Origin: JASGDN01 sp049840815
Lineage (GTDB): Bacteria; Chloroflexota; Chloroflexia; Thermomicrobiales; UBA6265
Assembly: GCA_049840815.1 (NCBI GenBank)
Contig: JASGJI010000011.1
Location: forward strand, 248,001-312,000
Length of the DNA stretch: 64,000 bases
Reading direction: 5' to 3'
Shown here: positions 25,141 through 34,169 of the stretch, piece by piece
How the letters are laid out: the number at the start of each line of letters is the position of its first letter
Numbering within the stretch: position 1 is the stretch's first letter
The notes under the pieces: model-generated
Seen by the model: the letters and a program-made list of their open reading frames with translations, nothing else
The model's database searches: none
What the model was told of the DNA's origin: nothing
Translations under genes and position numbers: made by a program

Positions 25141-26151
25141 ATGGGTATCCTGATCGGCCTGATCGTTATCGTGTTCATCTTCTTCCTGATCGTGCTCTTC
25201 GCCTCGATCAAGGTCGTGCAGGAATACGAACGCGGGGTCGTCTTCCGACTCGGTCGCCTTGCCGGTGCCCGCGGACCGGGCCTCATCCTGCTCGTCCCGT
25301 TCATCGAGCGCATGCAGAAGGTCGATCTCCGCACCGTGACGATGGACATTCCGGCGCAGGAGGTCATCACGCAGGACAACGTGACGATTCGCGTCAACGC
25401 CGTCGCGTATTTCCGCGTGATCGACCCGAACATCGCGGTGGTGAACGTCGCCGACTACATCCGCGCTACCTCGCAGATCGCGCAGACGACGTTGCGCAGC
25501 GTGCTCGGGCAGTCCGCACTCGATGACCTGCTGGCCGAGCGCGAGAAGATCAACCAGCAACTCGCCCAGATCATCGACGACCAGACCGAGCCATGGGGCG
25601 TGAAGGTCAGCATCGTCGAGGTGAAGGATGTCGAGCTGCCGACCTCGATGCAACGCGCGATGGCCCGTCAGGCCGAGGCCGAACGCGAGAAGCGGGCGAA
25701 GATCATTCATGCCGAGGGCGAGTTCCAGTCCAGCCAGCAGCTGGCCGAGGCCGCGAACGTCATCAGTCGCGATCCCGCCGCCATTCAACTGCGCTACCTC
25801 CAGACCCTGAACGAGATCGGCGCGGAGAACTCCACCACCATTGTCTTCCCGGTGCCGGTCGATGTGATCAGCGCCTTCATGGGGCTCGGCGGCGCCGCGC
25901 GGCCGACGAGCGATGGCCCGCTGCCGCGAACCGCGCCCCATCCGGACGATGTGCCGGAGCCGATCGCCGGTTCGGATGACGATGAAGATGTGGAGATCGA
26001 TGGCATCGTCGGCGACTCGGTTTTCGATGATGCGTCCTCAACGCAGAACTTCGACCCGATGACCGGCGAGCCGTTGCGGAAGCGCGTCGAGCCGATCCCC
26101 GGTCTCGAAGGCGCACCCGCGCCGCGCAAGACCCCAACCACCCTCGCCTGA
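25141..26151 (+). CDS. SPFH/stomatin-like membrane protein (slipin)
   Basis: 336 residues. One N-terminal membrane helix (IGLIVIVFIFFLIVLFASIK), then the SPFH domain VVQEYERGVVFRLGRLAG, DLRTVTMDIPAQEVITQDNV, and a coiled coil MARQAEAEREKRAKIIHAEG. The C-terminus after about residue 255 is an unusual acidic, Pro-rich tail of some 80 residues (GSDDDEDVEIDG) not found in standard slipins. AAAGGACC precedes the ATG. Slipins form oligomeric rings in membrane microdomains and pair with NfeD proteins, as here. Confidence 0.93.
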   Translation: MGILIGLIVIVFIFFLIVLFASIKVVQEYERGVVFRLGRLAGARGPGLILLVPFIERMQKVDLRTVTMDIPAQEVITQDNVTIRVNAVAYFRVIDPNIAVVNVADYIRATSQIAQTTLRSVLGQSALDDLLAEREKINQQLAQIIDDQTEPWGVKVSIVEVKDVELPTSMQRAMARQAEAEREKRAKIIHAEGEFQSSQQLAEAANVISRDPAAIQLRYLQTLNEIGAENSTTIVFPVPVDVISAFMGLGGAARPTSDGPLPRTAPHPDDVPEPIAGSDDDEDVEIDGIVGDSVFDDASSTQNFDPMTGEPLRKRVEPIPGLEGAPAPRKTPTTLA

Positions 26152-26183
26152 CGATGGCTCCTTGAGCCACGGGTCACGACAGC

Positions 26184-26840
26184 ATGGATAGTTCGTCGAT
26201 CATCGAAATCGCCGCCTGGACCCTCGTGATGACGGGAGGGTCCGCGCTCTTCTTCGTGACGCAGATGGCGATCGGGAAGCGGGTGCGCGGACCGTTCCCG
26301 CTTTCCGCCGGTGTCGTGCTGCTCGTTTCGACCATCATCTCCCTGCTCGCCATCCACAACGAGCGGCTGATGGGCGCCCTCCAGCGGAATCCCGGCGATC
26401 TCGACGCGGGCAAGTTCTGGAAGCTCTTCACGCCGCTCCTGATCCAGGGCGACGGTTGGGCCGGGTTGTCCTTCAACATCCCGCTCTTCATCCTCGTTGC
26501 CTTCGTGGCGGAACGGGTCTACGGGCGGCGACGCTTCCTGCTGATGTACTTCATTCCCGGCGCAATCGGGCAATGGGCAGGATTCGCGTGGGATGGCGAG
26601 GGCGGCGGCAACTCCGTCGCCATCGCGGGCCTGGTCGGCGGCTTCTTCATGCTGGTGCTGGTCCATCCCCGCCGGGTGCCCCGCGTGGCGTTGATCATGG
26701 CCGGGCTCGGTCTGGCCGCCGCGCTGGTGATGACACTGGGCGAGGAGATGCACGGACCGCCCGTGCTGGCCGGCGCGATCCTGGGCTACGTGCTGAACCG
26801 CGCCAGCCCGATGCTCCCCCATCACGCCACTCCTGCGTAG
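26184..26840 (+). CDS. rhomboid-like integral membrane protein, catalytic residues not evident
   Basis: 218 residues with about six membrane helices. The order RNPGDLDAGKFWKLFTPLL, FNIPLFILVAFVAERVYGRR and GGNSVAIAGLVGGFF resembles the rhomboid fold (loop 1, ER-x-xG, and the helix 4 region). The serine protease motif G-x-S-G and the helix 6 His are not apparent, so it is probably a rhomboid-derived pseudoprotease. It follows the SPFH gene by 32 bases on the same strand and may belong to the same membrane complex. Confidence 0.65.
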   Translation: MDSSSIIEIAAWTLVMTGGSALFFVTQMAIGKRVRGPFPLSAGVVLLVSTIISLLAIHNERLMGALQRNPGDLDAGKFWKLFTPLLIQGDGWAGLSFNIPLFILVAFVAERVYGRRRFLLMYFIPGAIGQWAGFAWDGEGGGNSVAIAGLVGGFFMLVLVHPRRVPRVALIMAGLGLAAALVMTLGEEMHGPPVLAGAILGYVLNRASPMLPHHATPA

Positions 26841-26859
26841 CCAGATCCCCTCCCGTGCG

Positions 26860-26888
26860 ATAATCGACCATATCAGTCGGATTTATCA
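26860..26888 (+). promoter_or_regulatory. imperfect palindrome before the FecB-like gene
   Basis: GATAA-1-CGAC-7-GTCG-3-TTATC lies 16 bases before the GTG start in an AT-rich patch. It could be an iron-responsive operator; only symmetry and position support it. Confidence 0.3.
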
Positions 26889-26904
26889 CCCCAGGAGGAG
26901 TATC

Positions 26905-27924
26905 GTGACTTCGCTCTCCCGTCGACAATTCGCTGCCGCGAGCGCCACCACCAGCGTCGCACTCGCCACGCTGGCCCTCGGCAGCCGGGTCGCGGCCCAA
27001 GCCACTCCGGATGCCAGCGCGGCAGCCTCACCTGCCGCTGGGGAGTGGACCTTCACGGATGATCGCGGACGCACCGTCACGCTGCCGGCCATGCCCACGA
27101 AGATCTTCGCCGATGCCGGGGCCGGTCTGGCGCTCTGGGATCTGGGGATCAAGGTCGTGGGGCTGGCCGGATATCCGAACGTCTTCGAGATCCCGGAGGG
27201 TCTGGCCGATGTGCCCTTCCTCTCGGTTGAAGATGGCCTCGACCTGGAAGCCGTTAAGGCACTTGGCACTGACCTCATCGTGTCGCAGAGTTGGGATACC
27301 GAGAACAATAACGACTTCGGCGGCATCGACGAGGGGCTCATTCCGGGCATCCTTGAGGTCGCCCCGACGGTCGGCATCCGGGCGCTGGACGTCTCCGTGG
27401 CGACCTCGCTCGCCCGCTTCGAGGAACTGGCAGGCCTGCTCGGCGCGGACCTCACGGCCGCCTCGGTGATCGACGCGAAGGCCGCCTTCGACGCGGCGTC
27501 GGACGACGTGCGGGCAGCGGTCGCGGAGAAGCCCGGGCTGAAGGTGCTGGCGCTCTCGGCAACGCCCGACGAGGTCTACATCGGCAACCCGGCGTCGGCC
27601 TCCGACCTGATCTACTTCGCGGAACTTGGCGTCGAGTTCGTGGAGCTTCAGGGGACCGCCGACGTCGTGAGCGGTCTCTTCCAGACGCTGAGCTGGGAGC
27701 AGATCAACCAGTACACCGTCGATCTGTACCTGAACGACGACCGGGCGTATTCCCTCACCGACGAACAGTTGCTGGAACAGCCGACGTTCGCGTTGCTGCC
27801 CGCCGCCAAAGCGGGCCAGATCGGCCATTGGTCGGTCGAGTATGTCACCAGCTTCCAGGGATTCACGCCGATCCTGGCCGCGCTGGCAGAGACGATCCGC
27901 AACGCCGAAATCGTCACCGGCTGA
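26905..27924 (+). CDS. iron-siderophore type ABC substrate-binding protein (FecB-like)
   Basis: 339 residues. Twin-arginine signal LSRRQFAAASATTSVALATL, linker QATPDASAAASPAAG, then DDRGRTVTLPAMPTKIFADA which is the usual start of ferric-siderophore binding proteins, DLEAVKALGTDLIVSQSWD, and C-terminal AALAETIRN. A strong CCAGGAGGAG lies before the GTG start. As with the protein at 15116-16186, no permease or ATPase gene is adjacent; the two are only distantly alike. Confidence 0.9.
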   Translation: MTSLSRRQFAAASATTSVALATLALGSRVAAQATPDASAAASPAAGEWTFTDDRGRTVTLPAMPTKIFADAGAGLALWDLGIKVVGLAGYPNVFEIPEGLADVPFLSVEDGLDLEAVKALGTDLIVSQSWDTENNNDFGGIDEGLIPGILEVAPTVGIRALDVSVATSLARFEELAGLLGADLTAASVIDAKAAFDAASDDVRAAVAEKPGLKVLALSATPDEVYIGNPASASDLIYFAELGVEFVELQGTADVVSGLFQTLSWEQINQYTVDLYLNDDRAYSLTDEQLLEQPTFALLPAAKAGQIGHWSVEYVTSFQGFTPILAALAETIRNAEIVTG

Positions 27925-27952
27925 TCCCACCGATGACCGGGTGTCTGAACGG

Positions 27953-28951
27953 CTATACGAGCTGGTCCAGGTACCCGGTCATCCGATCGAGGACGCCGGG
28001 CACGTCGTCGTGTGATCCCAGCCGGGCGAGGTCCGTCGCCACCCAGCCGAGGGCGATGGCGGCATAGAGCGTCGCCCGGCGTTCGGCCCCCGGCATCAGG
28101 TCGACGTGCCCGTATCCGGCCCAGAACGCATCGCGAAATCGTGGGTCCGGTGGCATGAGATCGAACAGCTCGATCGTGCTCTCCGACATGGGATCGGCAA
28201 ACCGCGCGAATTCCAGGTCGATCAGGCCGACGATTCGCCAGGCACCCTCGGCCTGTTGCTCCACGAAGCAATGGCGCGGTCCGAGGTCGCTGTGAATCAA
28301 CGCGGGCGTCGTCACGCGATTCAGCAACGCGCGGTCCGCCTCCACCGCAGCCAGCAAGTGCGCGAATGGTTCCCAAGCGAGGCCGAAGCGTTCGGCATCC
28401 GCAAGCAATCCACGCGCATCGTCATGCAGCAATTCCGCCCACGTCGCGAATGTCGATGCGTGGACAGGCCCGAATGCCAGCCCGGTCACGTCGTGGATAA
28501 TCCGGCAGATCACGCCCATCTGCCGCCAGAGGTCGATCCGGGCGGCGTGGTCCATCTGCGCATTGACCTCACTCCACGGTCGTCCGGGCACGACGGTCTG
28601 CACGACCCAGTCGCGATTCACACGATCGTGCGTGCCATCAAAGCAGATCGTCCGCGGAAGGATCGCGGCAAGCTGGGGCAGGAGGGCGATGGCGGCCTGC
28701 TCGCGACGAAGGCCATCCGTGGTGAGCCAGCTCGGGCCGGCGGCAACGGCGGCAGGCGACGGCGCGACGCGGAGGATGACCCGCCCCCGCCCCTCGACCG
28801 AGAGCATCCAGACCTCGTTGACCGTACCGCCCCCCACCGGAATGGCATCCTGCAACGTCGCATCCTTCCCGAAGGCACGGCGGGTGATCGCCAGGAGCTC
28901 GTCGGGCGTGAGGACAGGATCGGCGGAGGCGGTCGGCACCGTGGAAGGCAT
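27953..28951 (-). CDS. APH-family phosphotransferase
   Basis: About 332 residues with the aminoglycoside phosphotransferase/choline kinase fold. PVGGGTVNEVWMLSVEGRG is the nucleotide-binding hairpin; LIHSDLGPRHCFV is the Brenner catalytic loop with the Asp, the usual Asn position being His; IVGLIDLEFARFADP is the metal-binding DFE/DxE motif. The substrate is unknown: related proteins act on antibiotics, amino sugars or small alcohols. ATG at 28951 is preferred, with AGGA upstream. Confidence 0.85.
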   Translation of the reverse strand: MPSTVPTASADPVLTPDELLAITRRAFGKDATLQDAIPVGGGTVNEVWMLSVEGRGRVILRVAPSPAAVAAGPSWLTTDGLRREQAAIALLPQLAAILPRTICFDGTHDRVNRDWVVQTVVPGRPWSEVNAQMDHAARIDLWRQMGVICRIIHDVTGLAFGPVHASTFATWAELLHDDARGLLADAERFGLAWEPFAHLLAAVEADRALLNRVTTPALIHSDLGPRHCFVEQQAEGAWRIVGLIDLEFARFADPMSESTIELFDLMPPDPRFRDAFWAGYGHVDLMPGAERRATLYAAIALGWVATDLARLGSHDDVPGVLDRMTGYLDQLV

Positions 28952-29199
28952 GGGGATTCCTGATCGCGATGGAGCGTCTGCCGTATCGGCACACACGGAG
29001 TATCGAACGACCTCCCATCCGCTGCCATGCCCAAATCCCGGACACGGACTCGACAGGATGGAACGGGCTTTCTATGCTGGGACCTAGACAACACCGTTCG
29101 TCGCGCTCATGCGTTTCAATCGACGATGCAGGTGCGCTCCGGGTGCCGGATGCGCGGCCAGGCCGCCCCTCGGGCGCGGTCGTGGATCAGGAGCCTTCG

Positions 29200-29907
29200 A
29201 TGACCCAGCACTCCACCGCCCCCCTCTCCCGTCGCCGCACGCTGACGGCCGTCACCGCCAGCGCCGCCGCCGCGCTCGTCGTCTCCCGCGCCACCGCCGC
29301 CCAGGACGACACCCCGACTCCGGAAGGCACGCCCGGCATCGTGAGCATCCAATCCACCACGCTCGGCCCGATGCCAACCACCGGTGCGATCCGGGGTGCT
29401 CCCGTCGGCACGCAACCGACGGGTGTGGTCGCCGTCACCGCGACGCAGCCCGCCGCCATCCAGGTACCAACTGCCCAGATCGACGCCAAGATCGAGATCC
29501 TGAACATCGTCAACGGCGTGATGGAGAATCCGACCGGCCCCTGGGTCGTCTCGTGGTACCAACAGACCGCGGAACTCGGCGAGATCGGCAACGTCGTCCT
29601 TGCGGGTCACGTCGACTACTGGAACGTCGGACCGTCCGTCTTCTACAACGTCCGCAACCTCACGGAAGGCGACGAGATCACCCTCACCGGCGACGATGGC
29701 GCAACCTACACCTACGCCGTCCAGACGAACGACACCTACGGCGTGCAGGATCTGATCGGCGGCAAGCTCTCCGAGGTCGTCAGCCCGACCGAAACCTCCG
29801 TCCTGACGATGCTCACCTGCGGCGGCGAGTTCGATTACGTCAACGGCGAGTATCTCTCGCGCACGGTTGTCCGTGCCGCGTTGAAGCCAGCCGAACCCGC
29901 GTCCTGA
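29200..29907 (+). CDS. sortase-family transpeptidase (class E/F-like), Tat-type signal
   Basis: 235 residues. N-terminal SRRRTLTAVTASAAAALVV signal, then a Thr/Pro-rich linker. The sortase barrel carries VVLAGHVDYWN with the catalytic His, LTMLTCGGEFDYVNGEY with the catalytic Cys and SRTVVRA with the Arg. It is probably attached or secreted outside the cytoplasmic membrane. Whether it anchors proteins in an organism lacking a Gram-positive wall is unclear; such sortases are seen in Chloroflexota. ATG at 29200 with AGGAG seven bases upstream. Confidence 0.9.
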   Translation: MTQHSTAPLSRRRTLTAVTASAAAALVVSRATAAQDDTPTPEGTPGIVSIQSTTLGPMPTTGAIRGAPVGTQPTGVVAVTATQPAAIQVPTAQIDAKIEILNIVNGVMENPTGPWVVSWYQQTAELGEIGNVVLAGHVDYWNVGPSVFYNVRNLTEGDEITLTGDDGATYTYAVQTNDTYGVQDLIGGKLSEVVSPTETSVLTMLTCGGEFDYVNGEYLSRTVVRAALKPAEPAS

Positions 29908-29992
29908 ACCCCAGGCCCTGGCGGTCCGCTGCCGGAAGGAATTGGGGGATGTCCACCATGAACGCGACCTCTCCCCGGAGTACGCTATTGGC

Positions 29993-31018
29993 ATGGAACC
30001 GGCACCCCGAACTCCCTCCCCGACCCCATCTCCCCCCGGGGACGCCGGTTCCCGCGAAGAAGCCCCGAACGGCATTCGCGCCGCCGCGCCTGATGACCTG
30101 ACCGACGCTGCTCGGGTCTATCAGGCCGCGGCTCGGGACCTCTTCGAGCGCCGCCAGGCCGAACGCAATCCGTGGCACGATCCGGCAGCCCGTGACTTCG
30201 ACCTCCAGGCCGCAATCGCGACCCTCACCCGCATCGTCGGGGAGTACCCCGGTGCCGTGCAGGTGGCTGAGCGGCACGGCGAAATCGTCGGTGTCGGCGC
30301 GGTGGTGCTGCGAGAGCGGCACGCGCACATCCTCTTCCTCTTCGTCTCGCCGGAATGGCAACGCAAGGGGATCGGGCGCGATCTGCTCCTCCGACTGCGG
30401 ACGGTGATTGCCGACGCCGGGGCCGAGGTGGTGACGCTCACCGCTTCGGAAGACCGGCGGGCATGGAGTCGTTACCTCGCGATGGGGTTGCATCCCGGTC
30501 CGCCGCTGGTCTCGATGCGGGCGCTGGCGCCGGTACTGCCAGACCTGCCGTGGCAGGATGGCCTGGAGCCACGCGCGCTCGCCGTCGACAGCCCGGATGT
30601 GCTGGGCACGGTCGGCGATCTCGACCGGTTGGTGAAGGGCGTGCGGCGGATGAGCGATCTCCATCGCTGGCTGGCCGAGGAGGGCACGCACGGCGACCTG
30701 CTGCTCCGACGGCGGGACGGAAGGCCTGTTGGCTATTACGTCATTTCCCGCGACGAGCGGTTCGGGCGAATCGGCCCGGTGGTCGCCATCACACCGCAGG
30801 ACGTCGGCGATGTCGTGCGGCGAGCGCTGCACGCGGCCGGCAGGCTCGATCCTGGCAAGGAGCTGATCTGGCGCGCCGATGTGCCGGGCCAGAACCGCGA
30901 GGCCATCGCGCCACTGATGGCGGCGGGCTTCCATCCGTGGAACCTGTTGCCCTGGTTCTCGAATGGCGACATCGGCCTCTGGGACCGCTATATCGTGCGG
31001 GACGAGGATCTTCTGTAA
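29993..31018 (+). CDS. GNAT N-acetyltransferase, two-domain
   Basis: About 341 residues. The N-terminal GNAT domain has HAHILFLFVSPEWQRKGIGR, containing the acetyl-CoA pyrophosphate loop Q-R-K-G-I-G, and LLLRLRTVIADAGAEVVTL. The second half (LHRWLAEEGTHGDLLL, GYYVISRDERFGRIGPVV) is a degenerate GNAT-like repeat, as in other two-domain family members. Substrate unknown. ATG at 29993 is preferred over TTG at 29942 although the ribosome site is weak. Confidence 0.82.
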   Translation: MEPAPRTPSPTPSPPGDAGSREEAPNGIRAAAPDDLTDAARVYQAAARDLFERRQAERNPWHDPAARDFDLQAAIATLTRIVGEYPGAVQVAERHGEIVGVGAVVLRERHAHILFLFVSPEWQRKGIGRDLLLRLRTVIADAGAEVVTLTASEDRRAWSRYLAMGLHPGPPLVSMRALAPVLPDLPWQDGLEPRALAVDSPDVLGTVGDLDRLVKGVRRMSDLHRWLAEEGTHGDLLLRRRDGRPVGYYVISRDERFGRIGPVVAITPQDVGDVVRRALHAAGRLDPGKELIWRADVPGQNREAIAPLMAAGFHPWNLLPWFSNGDIGLWDRYIVRDEDLL

Positions 31019-31099
31019 CCGACCAATCGGGCGAACGCGCCCACGCTGCCGGAAACCGGCAGAAGCGCACCCGGCAATGGGTGCAAAAGGAGGAACCTC

Positions 31100-31321
31100 G
31101 TGCTCAACCTTGGCATCTATCGTTCGAAGAAGAACAAGTGGATCTTCGGGGTCTGCGGCGGCATCGCCGAGCAGTTGGGCATCAACCCGATGTGGGTTCG
31201 CCTCGCGGTCGTGGGACTGGCGATCTTCGTGCCGGGCGTCAGCGTCTGGCCGGTGGTCGCGCTCTACGTGATCCTTGGCATCGTCCTTCCCGTACGCGAC
31301 GACTCGACGTTCGACTTCTAG
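31100..31321 (+). CDS. PspC-domain membrane protein
   Basis: 73 residues. YRSKKNKWIFGVCGGIAEQL and a following hydrophobic stretch (VVALYVILGIVLP) are the PspC domain of phage-shock proteins, one or two membrane segments. AAAGGAGGAACCTC precedes the GTG start. A role in envelope stress is known for the family; no pspA is nearby. Confidence 0.92.
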   Translation: MLNLGIYRSKKNKWIFGVCGGIAEQLGINPMWVRLAVVGLAIFVPGVSVWPVVALYVILGIVLPVRDDSTFDF

Positions 31322-31350
31322 CCCCCGTGCGCGGGAATGCTCCCCATCCC

Positions 31351-31388
31351 GAAAGCCGGTCCGCTCCTGTACGGGGCGGACCGGTTTC
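31351..31388. terminator. convergent terminator hairpin
   Basis: GAAAgCCGGTCCGC pairs with GCGGACCGGTTTC across an 11-base loop, with one bulge. It lies between the convergent PspC gene and the desaturase-like gene. Confidence 0.65.
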
Positions 31389-32838
31389 ATGTTCCCGGAG
31401 CGAGCGGTGGCATCGCGTCAATCCCGAACACGTCCTTCAGCGCCAGCCGCATCGCGTGATAGCCGCCCATCCCATGCACCGCCGGACCGGGCGGCGTTGC
31501 CGCCGAGCAGAGGTAGACGCCAGGCAAGGGAGTTCGCCACGGCGCTGGCGAGAAGACGGGGCGCTTCACGAGCTGCCACACCGAGACTTCCCCGGACGCG
31601 ATGTCCCCACCCGGATAGTTCGGATTGGCCGTCGCCACCTCCATCGCACGCGTCGTCCGCTGCGCGAGGATCATCTCCCGGAAGCCGGGAGCAAAGCGCT
31701 CGATCTGACGGACGATCGCCTCGCTCCGATCCTCGAACGATCCACGCGGCACATGCGTGTATGCCCAAAGGGTGTGCTTCCCATCAGGCGCGCGCGATGC
31801 ATCGAACAGTGACGGCTGCGTCACGAGGACATACGGGCGATCCGGATGCTTGCCGGCAAGCACGTCCCTTTCGGCAGCAGCGATCTCCGCCCGCGTGCCG
31901 CCAAGGTGAATCGTCGCAGTCTGCGCGAGATCCGGATGCGACCACGGAACGGGCGCGGAGAGCGCGAAATCGACCTTGCAGATGCCTGTCCCGTATCGGT
32001 ACCGGCGCAGCGCTTTTCGGTAGCGATCCGGCCATCGATCCCCGCCGATGGCGAGCAGCCCCGACACCCCCACATCGAGCAACGCCGCCTTCGATCCGGC
32101 GACCTCGTCCAGATCCGCCACCTCCACGCCAAGCACGATCTTTCCACCATGCGCCACGAGATCCGCCGCCAGCGCGTCCGCAATCGCCTGGCTGCCGCCC
32201 ACCGGAATCGGCCAACCGCGGCCATGTCCATGCGTCGCAAGCACCAGCCCGACCGAGGCCGTCGCGAGGGAAGGATGGGCGCCCGCCATGTGCGCCGCCG
32301 CGCCGGTGAAGAGGGCCGGGGCGATTTCCCCGCTGAATGGCGCGTTCCAGCCGCGACCGCCTTCGGCCAGGGTGCGGAGGCCGAGGCGCATCATCGTGCG
32401 CAGGTGGCGCGGGCGTTGGAAAAGCGTGCCTCCCGTAATCGCCCCGACCGCCTCAATCTCGTCTACCAGCGGACCGAAGAGGCGTTTCCAGGCCGGACCG
32501 TCCCCTCCCAACGTGTCGGCAGCCCGGTCGAGGTCACGCCAGGCGATGCCGGCCCGGCCGCCATCGAGCGGATGACCGTAGGAGACATCCGGCACGATCA
32601 TCGAGACGCGGCGTTCCAGCTCCCACGCGCGGAAGAAGGGCGACGCGAGCGCCATCGGATGCACGGCGGAGCAGACATCGTGATGGAAGCCGGGCACGGT
32701 AAGGTCCACCGTGCGGAGGCCACCGCCGATGCGACCCGCCCGCTCGATCAGGCGCACGGAGAGCCCGGCCCGCGCCGCGATCACCGCCGCCGCAAGCCCG
32801 TTCGGCCCCGATCCAACGACCGTCACATCGACATTCAT
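31387..32838 (-). CDS. FAD-dependent oxidoreductase (phytoene desaturase/PYROXD2-like)
   Basis: 483 residues. The N-terminal dinucleotide motif VTVVGSGPNGLAAAVIAARA with ERAGRIGGGLRT is the phytoene-dehydrogenase-type FAD site; FHHDVCSAVHPM follows. The C-terminus GVYLCSAATPPGPAVHGMGG closes the FAD fold. These features fit the PYROXD2/CrtI-like group, whose substrates are often unknown; no carotenoid genes are next to it. ATG at 32838 with GGAGGG seven bases upstream is chosen. Confidence 0.9.
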   Translation of the reverse strand: MNVDVTVVGSGPNGLAAAVIAARAGLSVRLIERAGRIGGGLRTVDLTVPGFHHDVCSAVHPMALASPFFRAWELERRVSMIVPDVSYGHPLDGGRAGIAWRDLDRAADTLGGDGPAWKRLFGPLVDEIEAVGAITGGTLFQRPRHLRTMMRLGLRTLAEGGRGWNAPFSGEIAPALFTGAAAHMAGAHPSLATASVGLVLATHGHGRGWPIPVGGSQAIADALAADLVAHGGKIVLGVEVADLDEVAGSKAALLDVGVSGLLAIGGDRWPDRYRKALRRYRYGTGICKVDFALSAPVPWSHPDLAQTATIHLGGTRAEIAAAERDVLAGKHPDRPYVLVTQPSLFDASRAPDGKHTLWAYTHVPRGSFEDRSEAIVRQIERFAPGFREMILAQRTTRAMEVATANPNYPGGDIASGEVSVWQLVKRPVFSPAPWRTPLPGVYLCSAATPPGPAVHGMGGYHAMRLALKDVFGIDAMPPLAPGT

Positions 32839-33275
32839 GCACACCCTCCATTTCGCGCACCGGGTACCGTCACCGACGATGCCCGCGATTGTCGTGCCGC
32901 TGATAGATCGCGGCCGAGAGGAGCATGCACGGGGAAGACACCTATGCGTGGAGGGCATCGCCAGGATCGGGCATGGCGTTTCGAGGCAACGGGCCGGGGA
33001 GAACCGGCTGGCGGCGCCCCTGACACCAGGGGAGCGATTCGCGACCGAGGGAACGCTGCTCGACGACGCGAACGACTCGGTCCGGATGCTGGCGTCGTTG
33101 CGAGCCGATCCCACACCGTACGTCCGCAAGTCGCCTGTAACGAACTGCGGAACATCGGCAAGAAACACCCGGACCTGACTACCGCCGAACTGGCGACGTG
33201 GGACCGGGCGGACCAGCCAACGCTCGGGACGTGGAACCTCGCGCCCGCCTGCTCAATCGCCGACACCGGAATGAA
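32839..33275. other. gene-free stretch
   Basis: 437 bases upstream of the desaturase-like gene, with no supported gene, repeat or clear promoter. Confidence 0.5.
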
Positions 33276-33725
33276 TCAGGATGCGAGACGCATCGGATTC
33301 TGCGTGGCCAACTCGATGAGATGCAAGAGTTCCGGAGTCATGCGATAGCCGCCTTCGTCCTCTTCCGGAACAAAAAGGACTCGCCGGGTGCCATCGGGAA
33401 GATGCGCCGTGGATTCATCATCGGGTGCTTCGGTCAGGATGGTCAGCGACAGGGTGCGGGCCACGGCATCCCATGCTGCATCGACGCGATCTTCCAGATC
33501 CGTATCGACCGCCTGTGAGAACCACGCCGGAAAATCACCTGGCATTTCCCCCGGCTGCCGAAGGAGGACAACCTTGGCATCTGCCGGGATAGGCATCCGC
33601 CCATCTGCGTCATCGACCGTCACCAAGCCTGGATCGATCCCGAATGCACGAGACACAGCGATGCGAAGCCGATTCCGATCCGGCTCGTCCTGAACCAGAA
33701 TGTCCGTTGCTCCAACCATGCTCAT
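33276..33725 (-). CDS. unknown acidic protein, second gene of duplicated bicistron (copy B)
   Basis: 149 residues, acidic, no signal peptide. Homologous to the 147-residue protein at 6656-7099: PGDFP in the middle, HLPDGTRRVLFVPEEDEGGY near the end. It lies 22 bases downstream of its partner gene, against a 4-base overlap in copy A. I do not recognise a domain. It is followed by the gene-free stretch before the desaturase. Confidence 0.75.
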   Translation of the reverse strand: MSMVGATDILVQDEPDRNRLRIAVSRAFGIDPGLVTVDDADGRMPIPADAKVVLLRQPGEMPGDFPAWFSQAVDTDLEDRVDAAWDAVARTLSLTILTEAPDDESTAHLPDGTRRVLFVPEEDEGGYRMTPELLHLIELATQNPMRLAS

Positions 33726-33747
33726 GTCAGTTCACCTCGATCCGGAT

Positions 33748-34164
33748 TTACCATAGTGCCATCGCCACCAGCCGGTCATCCTCGGTAATGTCGAGTTCCC
33801 GGCTCATGCGATAGTCGGCAGCATCACTCGGCCCATTATAGGCACGGAGAATGGTGAGGGCGCGAAAGGCCCCGCGGCTCAACTCGACGATCCCCTCACC
33901 CCGCATCGGGAAGGTGCGTCCATCGTCGTGCATGCCGTAGATCCGGCCATGCACCAGAACCTGGCGGGTGGCGGGATCGAAACGTCCGCAACCCTGATTG
34001 ATCGCATCGATATCTGCACGCACATCGACACCCGGCAGGATGATCGAGTTCTCTTTCTGCGGCTTGTGATTCGCAGAGATGGACGTCAGCACATGGCGAG
34101 GATGAGGTCGACGCGCGACGAGACCGGGCGAACGGCGTTCGCTGGTCGGACCATCGGACTCCAC
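33748..34164 (-). CDS. unknown protein, first gene of duplicated bicistron (copy B)
   Basis: 138 residues from GTG. Core blocks shared with the 7096-7572 protein: GVDVRADIDAINQG, HGRIYGMHDDGRTFP, GEGIVELSRGAFRALTIL, then AYNG. The N-terminal 40 residues are not conserved and may not all be translated. It starts five bases after the stop of the Gfo/Idh gene on the same strand, so it is probably co-transcribed with that enzyme. Confidence 0.7.
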   Translation of the reverse strand: MESDGPTSERRSPGLVARRPHPRHVLTSISANHKPQKENSIILPGVDVRADIDAINQGCGRFDPATRQVLVHGRIYGMHDDGRTFPMRGEGIVELSRGAFRALTILRAYNGPSDAADYRMSRELDITEDDRLVAMALW

Positions 34165-34169
34165 CCTCG

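Noticed and set aside
32839..33168. N-terminal extension of the desaturase-like protein from an upstream start at 33168.
   Set aside because: The extra 110 residues are low-complexity and the FAD motif starts right at the ATG with a good ribosome site at 32838.
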